Below, piece by piece: positions 24,965 to 63,898 of a stretch of DNA of 64,000 nucleotides (its first letter is position 1; each line of letters starts with the position of its first letter). The position numbers were made by a program, and so were the translations under genes. The stretch is from Pyxicephalus adspersus (lineage: Eukaryota > Chordata > Amphibia > Anura > Pyxicephalidae). Where the stretch lies: the NCBI RefSeq assembly GCF_032062135.1, contig NC_092858.1, positions 129,315,327-129,379,326 of the forward strand. The letters run 5' to 3'. A model generated the notes under the pieces. The model was not told the DNA's origin and did not search any database. It was given only the letters and a program-made list of their open reading frames with translations.

Positions 24965-25222
24965 GCATCCCCAACACCCGGTCCGTGGCCTAGTGAGCCG
25001 CAGCCGTCTTGACAGATGGCTCTGGCCGCTGCACCCCACAGCGGGGTAAGGAGAAGGACCTGCTCAGACCTGCGATGGGAGATTGGGTGGGTTTTGGCAT
25101 CATGACATCTCTCTGGGGAAAGTCTCTTCCCCTTTGAGTGACACCCGGTTCCCCACGCATGCAGGGTCCGGAGTCCATGCATTTAGTGGTTCGTGAGCTC
25201 CAAAAGGTTGGGGACCACTGAG
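24965..25222 (-). mobile_element. hAT-like element (CAGTGGTCCCCAACC terminus)
   Basis: Read on the minus strand it starts CAGTGGTCCCCAACCTTTTG and ends GTGTTGGGGATGCTTG, so it has an inverted terminal match around TCCCCAAC. GC-rich interior against an AT-rich background. It lies 220 bp beyond the likely otc cleavage site. No coding capacity. Confidence 0.7.
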
Positions 25223-25439
25223 CTATTTGTTTGTATTGTCATGTTTGAGACAAAGACAATGCATTGCTGATTGTTTTTCGAGCTCTCTGAATTAGAAGTT
25301 GTCACTGAGGGCTTAGCAACTACCTCCTGTTACATAGTTACAGGTCTTGATCAAATTAAAATATGTTTAAATGTTTTAAAACTGTTTTTAAAGAAAAAAT
25401 ACACTCACATTTAATATTCATTTAATAACTTTAGACTTA

Positions 25440-25445
25440 TTTATT
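25440..25445 (-). terminator. Candidate otc polyadenylation signal (AATAAA)
   Basis: First canonical AATAAA on the minus strand after the otc stop, with its first base 268 nt past the end of the stop codon. Two ATTAAA variants lie just beyond (about 25408-25424). Cleavage would be expected near 25415-25430. Inferred from position; transcript data would settle it. Confidence 0.5.
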
Positions 25446-25712
25446 CATTGAACTATAAAGTTGTGCAATAAGAGAGTATCAAGTTATAAACAGCAAAGCT
25501 ACTTTCAGGAGATTTAACATTTAAAAAAGCAAGAAATCTTTTTATGTCTGATTATTTTGGGAATAACTGTACAGCAAAGTACATTGCATGCCACTCAGGA
25601 GCGTGTTGGAAAGGAATTATTCATTTGTTTTGATGCTTTTACCCAGTGATTATTCTTGTGTATCAGATAACTTGTCCATAGCAATCAGCATTTTGCAGGC
25701 ATATGCTGGGAA

Positions 25713-51934
<26,222 letters not shown>

Positions 51935-52064
51935 TTTGAGCTGCGTGCAGATTTTTTATCTTTGTAAAAACAAATCAGTTAATCAGTATGCAGTCTAATG
52001 TAGAGGATTTGTAGTTCTACTCAGCTTTTCATAAGTGTATGAACGTTTATAGTGATTTCCCAAT

Positions 52065-52078
52065 TGATCAAAGGGCCA
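52065..52078 (+). promoter_or_regulatory. Candidate HNF4-type (DR1-like) site in the otc promoter
   Basis: TGATCAAAGGGCCA, 131-144 bp upstream of the otc ATG, contains the CAAAG core typical of HNF4 sites, with two imperfect half-sites spaced by one base. Mammalian OTC promoters are activated by HNF4 and C/EBP, so the placement makes sense. A 14-base motif with mismatches is weak evidence. No clear TATA box is seen between it and the start codon. Confidence 0.3.
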
Positions 52079-52328
52079 GCTCAGTGCTAGAGAAAGGAAA
52101 AAAACATCTCTCTGAACAGCCAGTTGTCTTGTGTAATATTTACCTTATCTGTAAAAAAAAAAAGCCTGTGGTGAAAGACTATTTAAACTAACTGACATTT
52201 TTCTCTTAAAATTATTGAACATTAAGCCTTGTTAATCTGCTTTCTTAAAGAATCACCTTTACCATTAAATCCAGAGATATGATGCCTTTACATCACATCA
52301 CATTGTATAGATTGGTGTGCAGGTGGAC

Positions 52329-52372
52329 AAAATCTCTTTAAAGTGAACCCAAAATCTCTTTAAAGTGAACCC
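52329..52372 (+). repeat. Perfect 22-bp tandem duplication upstream of otc
   Basis: Two identical adjacent 22-bp units (52329-52350 and 52351-52372), each holding CTTTAAAGTGAACCC, about 395-440 bp upstream of the otc start codon. The unit resembles the terminal sequence (TTAAAGTG...) of the TTAA-flanked MITEs found elsewhere here, so it may be a duplicated MITE end. Each unit also contains a nuclear-receptor-like half site (GGTTCA on the minus strand); any function is speculation. Confidence 0.9.
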
Positions 52373-53449
52373 AGCCTAAATTAAAAAAATAATAGCAGAT
52401 ATTACTAGATATCTGTAATTACTTTTATTAGCTACAAAGGTTGCTTCTGTGTCTTTCTGATTTTGCTTCAGTTTGTTACTTGGACCCGAAATTACCATGT
52501 CTAACCTCAATCAACAGCTATTCTCATCCAACTAGTTTTTTACTGGGCCATTACTGTTGGCAGGGCTTAGTCATAAAGTAAGGGTGAGCCAGGTCTCAGC
52601 AATTGATTTAAAGAATCTTTGCATGTGAATAAAAGTAATAATAATTTGTAAACGAGTACATGCCAGGTCACTTCAAATTTTGCATTTGGGCATCTACAGA
52701 GAAGTAAATCTCCCCACAAGGATTTAATACAGAAAAGCAGCTTTTCTTATCAGCTCTTCTGTACTGTCCCTAGCATTGCTCCATTTCAAGACTGAACAAC
52801 AAACAGGATTTTCAACCCACTTATTGTGAGCAGAGGGTTTCAATGCTGTGACCCCTTTCTTTGCCCGACCTGCAAGAAAATATAAAGGTACCACATGATG
52901 TCAGCAGCATTTAGGATTCCCAGGATGCTTTAAGAAGTAGAAGAAAAAGAAGACATAAAAAAATCTAAATCTAAAACCTAAAAAAATCACAAATGTTTAG
53001 TATGTACTGTAACATGATTTTTGTTTTCTTGTTTGCAGAAATCTTACTGTTTTTTAAAAGCAAAACAGGCTTTTATACAAATATATTTGGTGGATGCAGG
53101 CATGCAGAAGTCTTCATTGGGCAGGCAGGTATCAGCAGGAGGTCACTAAGAAGAAGCAGTGGCCAACAGAGCAGAGCAATTTTTTTACATAAAAGACGGG
53201 GTCTCCGGCATGGTAAAGAAACAGCAGACAGGGACAGTGTCTAGCAGATAATGTGCAAGCAGCACAGTACGGAAAAGCCAACAGCAGCAAGTCAAGTTAA
53301 TATTGGTTGCGGCAACACTTAGAGTAGTAATCTAAGGCCAGGTCAGAAAAATAACCAAGGTCATCCATAAGTATCCACAGGGTCGGGCTAAAGAACTAAT
53401 ATAACTATTCAGCAATGTAATTGGACCTGAAGCAAGCTGTTTATTGAAA

Positions 53450-53665
53450 TGTCCCTTCTGCAGTGGTAAACAATGTCCCTTCTGCTACTACTACTGCTCA
53501 GTGTATGATGCCAGATATGCCAGATGAACAGGATTTACGTCATCCCACATCAAAATGGCTGGATATTAGCAGAGGAAGATGGTGGTGCTCAAGATGGCAC
53601 TGGGCAGGTGAGTGTATTAAAAAAATGCAATTAGGCTGGTAAGGATATTTTATTGCAGAAGGGAT
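53450..53665. mobile_element. Small MITE with TRTCCCTTCTGCA termini
   Basis: TGTCCCTTCTGCAGT at 53450-53464 and ATTGCAGAAGGGATA at 53651-53665 are inverted with two mismatches. Its right half (CAGGTGAGTGTATT, then TATTTTATTGCAGAAGGGA) resembles 55300-55360. Confidence 0.55.
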
Positions 53666-55034
53666 ACGCTTTTCACCTCTGCAAATAAAGACATGCTTGG
53701 TTCAATTTTTAAAATAAATTGGTTTAGTTCCAATTTAAATAGTCTACTTGGCAACATTGTAGAGATTAGGCAGAGATTAGGCATTAACGTTTACGCCCTA
53801 ATGTCCAGCCATGTCCTTAGATGCGGAGCCATGTATGTGCATGTATTGGTGCACAGGGGCCAACTATCTATCTTGTCTTCTCTTACATCGGGGGTATATT
53901 ATATCGGGGTATGAACACAGTCAGATCTTGTTTTTTGTAGACTTGAGCTGTATCCAATTTTCAACATAACCAATTGGGGAGTAGCAAATATAATATTTCT
54001 GGTTTGTTATTATACTGCTGCTTATTTGAAATACTATTTCATTTTAACTCTGTTATATTTATTTGGCATTTGAAGTTACAGATTAAATAACTGACTAATA
54101 TTGCATCTCCAACATCTTTTTCAAACCACGGGGAACATTTTATAAACCACTAATTTGTAGTTGCCTTGAACATTTGTTATTGATGCATTGCAGACAAAAT
54201 TCATGGTGCGTTCGGTTTGTTCTTTGGCAAAGGGAGGATCCCAGCTAATTTTCTAAATTTTGTAAAACAAATAGGGGGCTCGTCTTTATTGGAGAGAAGT
54301 GAATACGCTTCTTAAAGGCCATCTTTTAATGCTTATTATTTGTTGCAACTGTATAAATATATAACAGGTATGTAATGGAGTCTCCTAAAAAATCCAATGG
54401 TTTTGGAGTGATTTCTGAGTTTATGTGGTCAATGATTTTAGGTGGTCAGTTTCATTTACTGTATTTTATAAGTGATAGGAGAATATCTTGACTTCTCTGC
54501 TTAGGGAAAAATTCAGGATGGCCTAGTGTTGGCGTAAGGGAGAAACTAAGTTTTTGGTTGGGATGGCCAAGTATAATGGTAAAGTGTTTGAGAAGGGGTG
54601 TCTGGCACTCTGGGTTCAAACTGCTTTCTAACAGTTACATTCTTTTAGTAGAAGAAAAAGGCTCTGATTTTTGAAAGACTACAAAGAAAAAAAATCTATA
54701 GTCATTATAATTTTGCTTTGCTTAGAATAGCATTCCAAATAAAATTTCTTCAAACATATTTTATTTTTATGATTAATATATCTTAACCAAAATATGTACA
54801 GACAAATTAAAGCCTAGTTTATATGGACATCATTTTAAAACACAAAAAAACACCATACAGTGTTTGTATTCATTTTTAAGTGTTTACAAAGGCATTTTGA
54901 ACCAGGTCATGTATTAGAAGAGGAAAAAACCCCTATAAATATCCTGCAAACACCCTTAAATTTGTAGGCATTTACAAGTTTTTATGGGCATGTTAAATTG
55001 GAGCTATAGCTCCACAATGAAAGACTTTGTACTG

Positions 55035-55395
55035 GAGGGATTTTTATTGCAGAATGGTCAGGAAATACCTATTCTACAAAAAAATATACTCACCTGCCTG
55101 TTCATCATTTTTTTTTCTGTGCACAGCTTAGTGTGCAATGTCAGGTACCCCAACATCCCCTAGGGCTGTTTGGATTTAATAAATTCCTCTGTGCATGTAT
55201 GGCCACAGATCTCAACCTGGAAAAGGCCAGAGTGAAGATGGTGGTTCCTGCAAACAAATACAGCTGGCAACATATGGACACTCATAGTGTGGAAATAAAC
55301 CTTAAAATAAAAAATTGCAATCAGGCAGTTAAGTATATTTTATTACAGAAGGGACCAATACTGCAATAAAGTACCTGCCTGATCAAAGTTTCAAA
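55035..55395. repeat. Dispersed repeat related to the 53450 MITE
   Basis: Left part TATTGCAGAATGGTCAGG ... TATACTCACCTGCC and right part GCAATCAGGCAGTTAAGTAT ... ATTACAGAAGGGACC carry the same words in opposite order to 53450-53665. No coding potential despite a short open frame. Confidence 0.45.
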
Positions 55396-58300
55396 CACAG
55401 GCTTTTAAATGCTGTGTTTTATGCCGGGGAAACAGTCCATGTAAAATAAGCCTGGCTTTTATAGTTAAACAGTTAGTCAGGTTGCAAAAGACGTAAGTCC
55501 ATGTAGTTCAACCACTAGGTAAATAAGCATACTACAAATCAGCATATCCCTGATAAAACCCGATAGACATAGTTGATTCCTTTTTGTATTTCCCATTATA
55601 GGTCATACAGGGTTTCTCAGCTTTTTAGCTACTACACTTCTAAAATCCAACACGTCTCTGAAGAGTTTACTTACCTGCCATTCTCCTTCCCCACATAAAT
55701 ATTGTATAAAGGTTTATTTCCACAGACAACAGCCGCCTCTTACTTGAAATTACATGTTTGTTAATATTTCCTGTCCTGTGCTGTGCTCATCAGATGCTAT
55801 CTTTTCTTATTCAAAACTTCTAGCAGAAGTCAACTGTGAAAGATAAATAAAAATACCACATTGATCAAAGTCATTGGTAAACAATTCTAACTGCTGTCTA
55901 GAAATTGGAAAAAAAGAACTTCTAACAGCTGCTAAAGATGACAAATAAAAAATGAGTTTTTAAGGCATCAAGATAGCACAAAATATAATAACAATGTCAA
56001 AATATTTATTTAGTTATAAATTACACAAATAGTTTTACAATGCAATAACAATAGGTTGACATTTCCCAAGGTAGTATCATGGACAAACAAGTAAAAGTTA
56101 TATGCTAGTAAATGACATTGATACTCCTACAATTTTGGAAATGATCATTTAGTCTAAACTATACTTTCTAGAACTTTTTAACATGGGGTAACTCTTGAAA
56201 AAACCTGGATGAGAAACACTGGGTTTGTGACAAACATATCTCACAAATTTTGACAAGGTTAGTAGAGAGAGCTGCTTCTTCATAAGTGGCAGACATTAAC
56301 TGGAGGTCAACAACTAAGGATAAGTACATCCAAAATGAGCCACACCTGATGAGACACCTAGCTGGAGGGGTACAACAAGCTGGGGGAAGAGAGGACAGCG
56401 GCAAGCAGGTCCACCTATTGGTAGCTATAAAGTGACTATTAAAGAATATTGCGATGATTTAAAATTTTATACTTTGTTTTATTTTTAGGCTTTAAAAGTC
56501 CCATTTAGATATATTATATACCAGGTAATCTGCTTGTCATACATGTTAGCAGCTGCAGCATATGGAAGCCCATAGACATTAGATAGAATTTGGGAAAGGT
56601 ATAACTTCAGACCAAGCTATAGAGCAAGTTACACTTTTGATGATTTATTCTGCTTCATGGTTAAAAGTTAAAAGTGAGAAAGAAAAGTTTTACTTAATGT
56701 CACATATACATGTATACTCACGCAGTCACAAGATATAAGTATGCCTTATGATGCTGTGTATTAGAGAACAAATCTTGGTTTGTTAATTTGTCGCTCCTCC
56801 TACCCAACCACCTCCAAAGGTATAACAACTTTGTTTATGTATAATACTCCTACTGCATTATTGAGCTATTATAACCTATGCCTTTCTTTGGAAATGTCCA
56901 CGCCTTAAAATAACTGTAAATGAACCTAAAGTTTTTATTTATTTTTTAAAGCTGTCTGATACGTCATCAGAATATCTCTAAATGCTAATAAAAACCTGAG
57001 TCATCACACATGCTTCTGAAACTTCCAAAAAACAATCATTCACATACTAAATCCATGATATTTTCCAGGCACAAAAAGCAAGCTAATAGCCCCTTAACAA
57101 TCAGATGGATGATTGAGTGATATATGATAAATGAACTGAGATCAGTGGGAGGTGAGTATGAATAGTACATAACTAATATAATATAAATAATATATATAAA
57201 TAACAGCTTCCTAAGGGACGCATCAGGCACACCAATATTTGTTCACCAACTCTCTTCACTTATATCAAACAAATAAAATTACCCTGGAAACACTAAAAAA
57301 ACATTGCGCACTTTGCATGTAGTGTGCCTGTAGTGTCACCCATGCCTATTTTCTACAGCTACTATGCTAACATTTCAGGGCCTGTGCACTGAGTCTTTTA
57401 CCTGTAAGGACAACCCTGCTTAGCTCTTAACTGCAAGCTTAAATTTAAGCCTAGCCCATTACTTGAACCCAGCTCCTTACACAAACCTTAACTAAACCCA
57501 TAAACCTACACTTTAATCTAAACCTTTAAAATTATTTAGTAGCTGTACCTATAGTACTTAAATCTTACATATAAAGTTTATCTAAAGAATACTTAAGAAA
57601 GAAGTTCATAGTAGTTTATGACCCCCCTTAACTTAACTTCTTGTAGAAACTAAACTTAATTCTAACCTTAATGTAATATACCATTATCATGCCAGTACTA
57701 ACTACATTTATTTCTCAACTTTATGAAATTTGTGAAGCCACAATTTTCTAACAGGCTGGATTTTGTTTGTTTCCATTACATGGTAGATTTATGATACTAA
57801 TATTTTGAATAAGAAAGATATAAATGTTTATGTATTTTCTAGCTAACAGGACGTGAAAGGGACTTTACATTTTCTTGTACTTGCTGGAACAAAAAAAACG
57901 AATGCAGTTGCTGCAAAGAACTAAAAACTGTTAAACTGCCATATGGCATTTACACTCCCAGAATGTACTGTCCCCAGTATTAGGCTTGCCAGAGGCATAG
58001 AAAATACATTTTCTGTACCAATTAAGCACCTAACAAAATTGTCACCTTTGTTCACTTCAATTGAAGAAGGGTTGGAAACAAGGAGAGGCATCTAGTTCTG
58101 GCTTATCAGCAGAACAACAGTAGTGAATGGGAGAGGTTTTTTAACCTACAAGTCAAAAGTTTCTTTATATCAATGGTTTCCAGGCTCCATAGGCTTGAAT
58201 TTTCTGATCCATGACATTTATGCTTTAAGTCCACCACCTAGTCAAGCAAAACACTTTCAGTGTTCATATTTGTGAGTATTCTTAGACAATTTCCTAAACA

Positions 58301-60504
58301 GAATATAGGCACATACTGTACAAAATAACATTTTGTCGAGCTTGTCAAATTGTGATGATATCCACCCTCCCATAAAATTAAATCTTAAAGGACCCCTTAA
58401 AAAGTCGATTATATCTTTTTCATTCATTGTCAGTTGTTACTTATTTATTTCTGCATTTTCTTAGTATAACTATTCAATGTTCAGAATATTTTAACATTGT
58501 GAAATGCATAATTTGGAAACCTTGCTCAAAATGGTATGCCTATTTATGCATCAGTGGCCCTGACAAAAAACTGCTTTGAGTTGCAAAGCCATCCCTTCCT
58601 GCTATTATTGTTAAGATCCAGCCATCGCCAATAAGTGCCAGTGGCAGTGTTCAGCAGCAGCACAGACCAGCTTTTAGAGTTAGTATGCAAACTGTGCGCT
58701 TTATTGTTCAGCAAGCCTTGACAGAAAGCTGATTCACTTTGGCAAAGGGATAGCCTCTGATCTTGGACTAACCAGTAAAAGTAACTTTTACAGATTAAAG
58801 GCAGAACTGCAGCTAACCTATGTTTTGTATTTTTCATATTACAACTATCTGATGTGCAATAATTAACATTAAACATCCTGGTTACAGTTTCAACACTTAT
58901 AAATCCCTCCTACGTTTTTCTATGGTAATACATAAAAAAGGTTCCCCAATACATTAAAAGAGCAGTTACTGTACTGAATAGAAGAATCATAGGCAGCTAA
59001 GAATGGGGGGTTACCCATTGATTATTTCTAAAGTTTTTTTTTTCTCTATGATCCGCTAATGATTACACATTCCTCTATGGCCACTAATCATTGCCAAGAC
59101 CACAGTATCTCTGAAACTGGTCCTGGCAGATCCATTGAGCTGGAGGTAAAAGGAATGGCATCTCTATCCCTTGCTTCTCTGTATGAAGGTCATGTCTTCA
59201 CTTTCCTATTCATTTGCAGGTAAACCTTAACAAGCTGGGTTAATGTAAAATGTTCTGATAACAAGATCAGAAATGGACTTGAAGAGTGGATATTGATTTA
59301 CTGAATATACACATTTTAGTAAATCAGCCGGATATAATGGTCCATTTCTACTTTTATGTCTGTGTGGATTAACATTAAGTGCAGCCTGGTTTTTAGAAAC
59401 ATATATTTTAAGTTTCCAGATTTCCTGCATACAAAACACATGGAAACAAGGAGCAAAAGTACCTAAAAGCAATATTAATTGACATTTACATTCTTAGAAT
59501 TTGGTACAAATATGCTTTTACAGATGATAGTGAACAAAAAACTGTACAGTATACTCAAGGCTAAACATAAGTCATTCAAGAAAGTCTAGAAAGGCAAAAT
59601 TCAGTATCTCCTAAATTAGGGACAGGGATCATGCTAGGTGTAAGATATTGTCCAGAATTACCTTTTTCCTTTCCCTTCTCTATCAACCTCCCTGTATTCC
59701 TTCTTCTATTTCCTCCCTACCCCCTCTATACAGAGAGGAACAGGATATACACACACTATGTTTTTGATACACTGTTGAACTATACAAAATCTGATTGGCA
59801 ATACAACAGTAGAATATATAACAAAAGGAAACAGACCCAGAACAATGCTTTGAATATTCTAAATTGTTACATTAGCTGCATCTTGAAAAGAGGAATGAAA
59901 TAATTGAAAAGGAAACTAGAAGAATAATAAATACAAAAATAATAAATTTTTACAAAGTATAAGTGAAAATGGGCCTCAAGGCTTTTTTCTAACACCTTCA
60001 GAAATGGGGGCCAGACATATTCCATTTCAATACTGCTATATTTAAACTATAAATAAGGCATTGTAAATGAGTGTTCTTGCTAACAAGTTGCTTTGATAAA
60101 TACTGTAAGTAAAAATTTTAAGAGTTGCAGCAGTACAATATACTATAAACAAAGAAGATATAATGGGAGCCATAGTTTTTAAATTTTCCATTAGTCCATC
60201 TTTACAACTTAGTGTTGCAGTAATGTGTATGTTAGAGCAACATACAATACAGCACAGGTGCATTATGTGACTTTGGTAAAGAAAAAAAAAGTCAGGTAAA
60301 CTTTCTTGTATGATGTATGTTGGGCAACTTAAAGGTCTACTTTTACAGAACACTATTTATTATGTGTGTGGCTTTTCGGACATGACACCGGCCATAAAAT
60401 ATAAGTACTCCAAATTGCACATATCTTTTTGCCCTCCCACCTAATGTATCCCACACTTCCTTTCCCCATCTTGTATTTAGCCCCATCTTTAACCCCCCAT
60501 TGGG

Positions 60505-60690
60505 GTTAGGTTCACACTTGCCCTGGGTCACCCGCACTGCAGTGCTGGTTCTTAAAGGACAAGCATCTGCAGATTTTAAAACCAGAGGCAGTGAACGGTA
60601 CCATACCACTTACTGTTGCCCCTGTTCATTCTCTATGGGGCAGCATCAGGAAGCGGTAACTACACTGCATTGCTAGTCTGAACTAACATC
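60505..60690. mobile_element. Small element with GGTTAGGTTCACAC-type termini
   Basis: Left end GGGTTAGGTTCACACTTG, right end (reversed) GATGTTAGTTCAGACTAG, a roughly matching inverted pair, with a GC-richer interior. Similar in style to 43939-44222. Confidence 0.5.
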
Positions 60691-61807
60691 TTAACTGTGC
60701 AGGTCTACCTAATGTAAAGAAGATTTAGTGGCCGAATATAACAATTGCTGAGAAGCATGGCTGTGTGCTGGAAATAATTGTGCATCCAAGGTGACAGAGA
60801 TTTGAGTATTGTAAGGTGTGAGGATAAATCAAACGATGCAATATAGATACATAAATGTATTAGTGAAAAAAAAACTTTTTAAAAGGTGATATTTATTAAG
60901 TTCAACTTTTTCAGTTGGTTTTTACTACTATTATCTTCAGCAACCTGTGTCAAATACAGCTGATAATAGTAACCCTATTAGCAAGTAACATCTATCACTG
61001 TTTAGTTTATTAAGTCTTATGTAATAGTGGAAGAAAGGTACAGCTTCTACTACTGTGTATCCTGAATGTCTTGTTAGGATATTATAATATTTATGACTCA
61101 ATATTTGGACACTACAGTAACCACATTTCTTATTTAATAATACATTCCTCTTGATATGTGGTCCAGTTTGTGAATAAAAAATTCTTTAATAACATTTGGT
61201 GTCTGCAAGTATTGTATATTGTCCAGTACAATTTCCACTGTGATTCATGCACTGTGCCATAACAAGCATATAAATGTTGCTTTGTGTGCTTCAAAATTAT
61301 CCATGGACAAGCTGTCAAATAAAAATGTGGATTTTCTCCACGTAACATCTCAGTAAATAACTGCATTCCATTGAATCAAGAGAGAGCTGTAGTTGGCTTT
61401 GTGCTATAGTTCCATACGCTGATGCCAACTTTTCTCTCATTTTTATTAACATTGAATAAATGTCTTTCATTGAAAGGTGCAATGAGCCTTCTCTAGCTCA
61501 TTCCCTGCATGGGTGACTTAATAAATTTCATTGTTGTGCTGCTTGCTAAAGTCAGAGTTATTTTTTTATTAGAACGGACATTTAGAGTAGAAAACCCCCA
61601 GCTGATTGGTTTGACCTTAGAATTTACCAGCTAAGACAGTGTATGCTTGCAATACAAGATAGGAGTCATTTTACTACCTAATGTCCTTTACAGAAACAAT
61701 ATGCAAATAGCTGAGAGATTTATGCATGAATGGTGGTTTTTTATTATGTAATTGATTTCAAATTCAATGAATTTGTACAACCATTGTACTAGTATTTATT
61801 TGGATGG

Positions 61808-61951
61808 AATGGATATGATCCAGGATTGAAAACGTTTGCTAACAAATAGAAAATTACTTTAAGGAATTCATTCCAGGTTTGCTGGATCACCCAGCTTCAC
61901 TGATGGAAGTGAATCCTCTCCAGCCTTGGAGAGCTTTAATAAACCAGGCCC
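61808..61951. mobile_element. Foldback MITE (GGCCCTGATTTA family), right half
   Basis: GATCCAGGATTGAAAACGTT, CATTCCAGGTTTGCTGGATC, ACCCAGCTTCACTGATGGAA and TTGGAGAGCTTTAATAAACC match the right arm of 24503-24721. The left arm is missing. Confidence 0.8.
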
Positions 61952-61959
61952 TTAGGGTC

Positions 61960-62345
61960 TGTGTACTGAGGTCTGTTATTGGGTCTACACTGTGGATTGA
62001 TAATTGACCCCCTTCTTCTGTTGTATTCCTAGGGTAATTTTGTCACCTTGTGCTAGTTAAACCCTGTGCTCCTGTACTTTGAGTTCCTGTGACCATGAGA
62101 TCTTGTATTACTGTATGTCCAGTAAAAGTCTATATTTTGTCGCTGATTACACCTATTTGCTTCCTGTCCTGACCTTTGGCCCCTATCCCAGATCCCCAGT
62201 GTCTACCTTTTTTACACTGCACTGCTTCTCTCCATGGTTGTTACCTTATGCACAGGTGTGCCTGAGGGCCACAAGCAGGTGCAGTAACCAGTTTAGTACA
62301 TCATTCCTTGCGGAAAGCTCTGGTAAAGATCGGATGGGTGCCCTT
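61960..62345 (+). repeat. Possible diverged LTR fragment
   Basis: CACAGGTGTGCCTGAGGGCC, GCAGTAACCAGT and AAAGCTCTGGTAAAGAT resemble, in the same order, the 3' third of the solo LTRs (GTGTGCCCAAGGACCG, CAGTAACCAGT, AGGCTCTGGAGAAGAC). Borders were not found and the match is partial. Confidence 0.4.
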
Positions 62346-62568
62346 AGGATGGGTTCACATTTGTCTCTTTAATGTACAATTTAACATGGCTTCCTGTACC
62401 TTGACAGCTGCTTTTGCACTTGCATGGCAGTTCTGGTTCAAAATGAACCAAAGAAAAAAAAATAGCTTCTGCACCTGTTACAGCTGGTGGGTATGAGAAT
62501 ACTGCTTTGAATTTTATCACAGCAGATGTGCTGTATGATCAGCTCCATATAGGAAGTTTTAAACTCAG

Positions 62569-62709
62569 TGCCCCTGATTCATCAAGCAAAATCGGATTAT
62601 CGGTCGCGCATTCGTATTAGCGATCCGGAATCGTGCGCGATCGCGCTATTCAACAAATCGTACGTTCGCGCTCCCAGCGATCGCGGATTTCAATGATGAA
62701 TCAGGGGCA
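62569..62709. mobile_element. 141-bp MITE with 16-bp perfect terminal inverted repeats
   Basis: TGCCCCTGATTCATCA at 62569-62584 and its exact reverse complement at 62694-62709; with one mismatch the match extends out to CAGTGCCCC/CAATGCCCC. The interior is strikingly CpG-rich (GGTCGCGCATTCG, GTGCGCGATCGCGC, CAGCGATCGCGG). No target duplication was clear. Confidence 0.85.
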
Positions 62710-63396
62710 TTGGGTTTTTCACATGACTCTTCTGAACAGATATAACAATAGTGTCAAAGGTTTAAACTAAGTTCCAAACTAGAATAACTATCCATTGCAC
62801 CAAAAAATCTCTGTTCTTTATAATTGTATTTTTTTATTTACTTATCTAATTTACAAAATACAATGTAGCAACATTCCTTTTCTTTATTATGCCTTAACAA
62901 AAATAAGCTACAATATAGAGTAACTAGTATAACTTAAATGAGGCTTTCATTTGCTATTGTCTCCTTTACTCCATTGACCCTGGCTTCACTGCCTAATGCC
63001 AGAAACTGATGAGGTTGCCTCTCTGCTTACTCTCTTTCCTTCTTTTATTTAGTTTTTTACATGTTCATAGCACACCTGATTGGCTCCCAGTCCCCTCCCC
63101 CCTTCCTCTTACAGTTCTGCTGCATTAAAAATATCAAGAGGTCTAATGCTGGTGCTTAATTGCATTTAACAAATACATTTAGTGATTTATTAATGCATAC
63201 ACAAGTGCATTCATTTGAGTTGTTGAATCTTTTAGACTAAGAAATGATGTACAAATTTGTAACCAATAGGAAACAATATAATAAAGACAAATCAACATAA
63301 AAAGATGTAATATTAAAAGTGTGGTACTCAGTAATAGAAGTCAAGGAAGGAGAATAAAAAGCCAATAGGTTTCATATAGGTAGCATTTGGATATAC

Positions 63397-63898
63397 AGGT
63401 GGTCACGGGGTTACATACGAGATAGGGACTGTAGGTTTGTTTTTAAGTTGAATTAATATGTAAGTCAGACAGATACATTATTTTAATAAATGCAATTAGG
63501 ACAGATATTTATCTCAACATATTATTAGGCAGCATGGTGTCAGTTACTGTGTAAAATCCTCACTGTGAGCTAATCCCAAACAAAGCAAGAAAAAAAAAAT
63601 GATGGAGCTTAGACATTTATTAACTTCTGGAGCAAGCTATGCTTTGACATGCAAAAAGAAACAACTGCAGAGTTTGTCTTGGTCATTAAAGAGTTAGAAG
63701 ATGTTGAAGAAGAGCTTACTCCCCTAAGATCACCCACAACTTCAGCTGTATTTAGCAAAAGATTTCTTCTGTAAGTCATGCAAACGGCCTTGCTCCCCCC
63801 TCCAGCCTCTGTCCTGCACATGAGCAGCAGGGAAGCCCCGTTTGCATCTAGGAGTCGCCCATATAATGGATGTCCTTAACCCGGGGAATACCTGTAGT
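63397..63898 (+). mobile_element. Full-length element with ACAGGTGGTC..ACCTGTA termini (Tc1/mariner-like)
   Basis: Left end TACAGGTGGTCACGGGGTTA and right end (reversed) TACAGGTATTCCCCGGGTTA, flanked by TA on both sides, which fits Tc1/mariner (pogo-like) insertion. The first 200 bp match 18805-19007 in reverse. The short open frame inside (63609-63821, minus) shows no transposase motif. Confidence 0.65.

Noticed and set aside
51951..51960. TATA-like GATAAAAAAT on the minus strand close to the otc start codon
   Set aside because: It is only about 17-26 bp before the ATG, too close to place a normal transcription start in front of the start codon.
58544..58876. 110-codon minus-strand frame upstream of otc
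   Set aside because: No similarity to RPGR or any family that I recognise, and no supporting exon structure.
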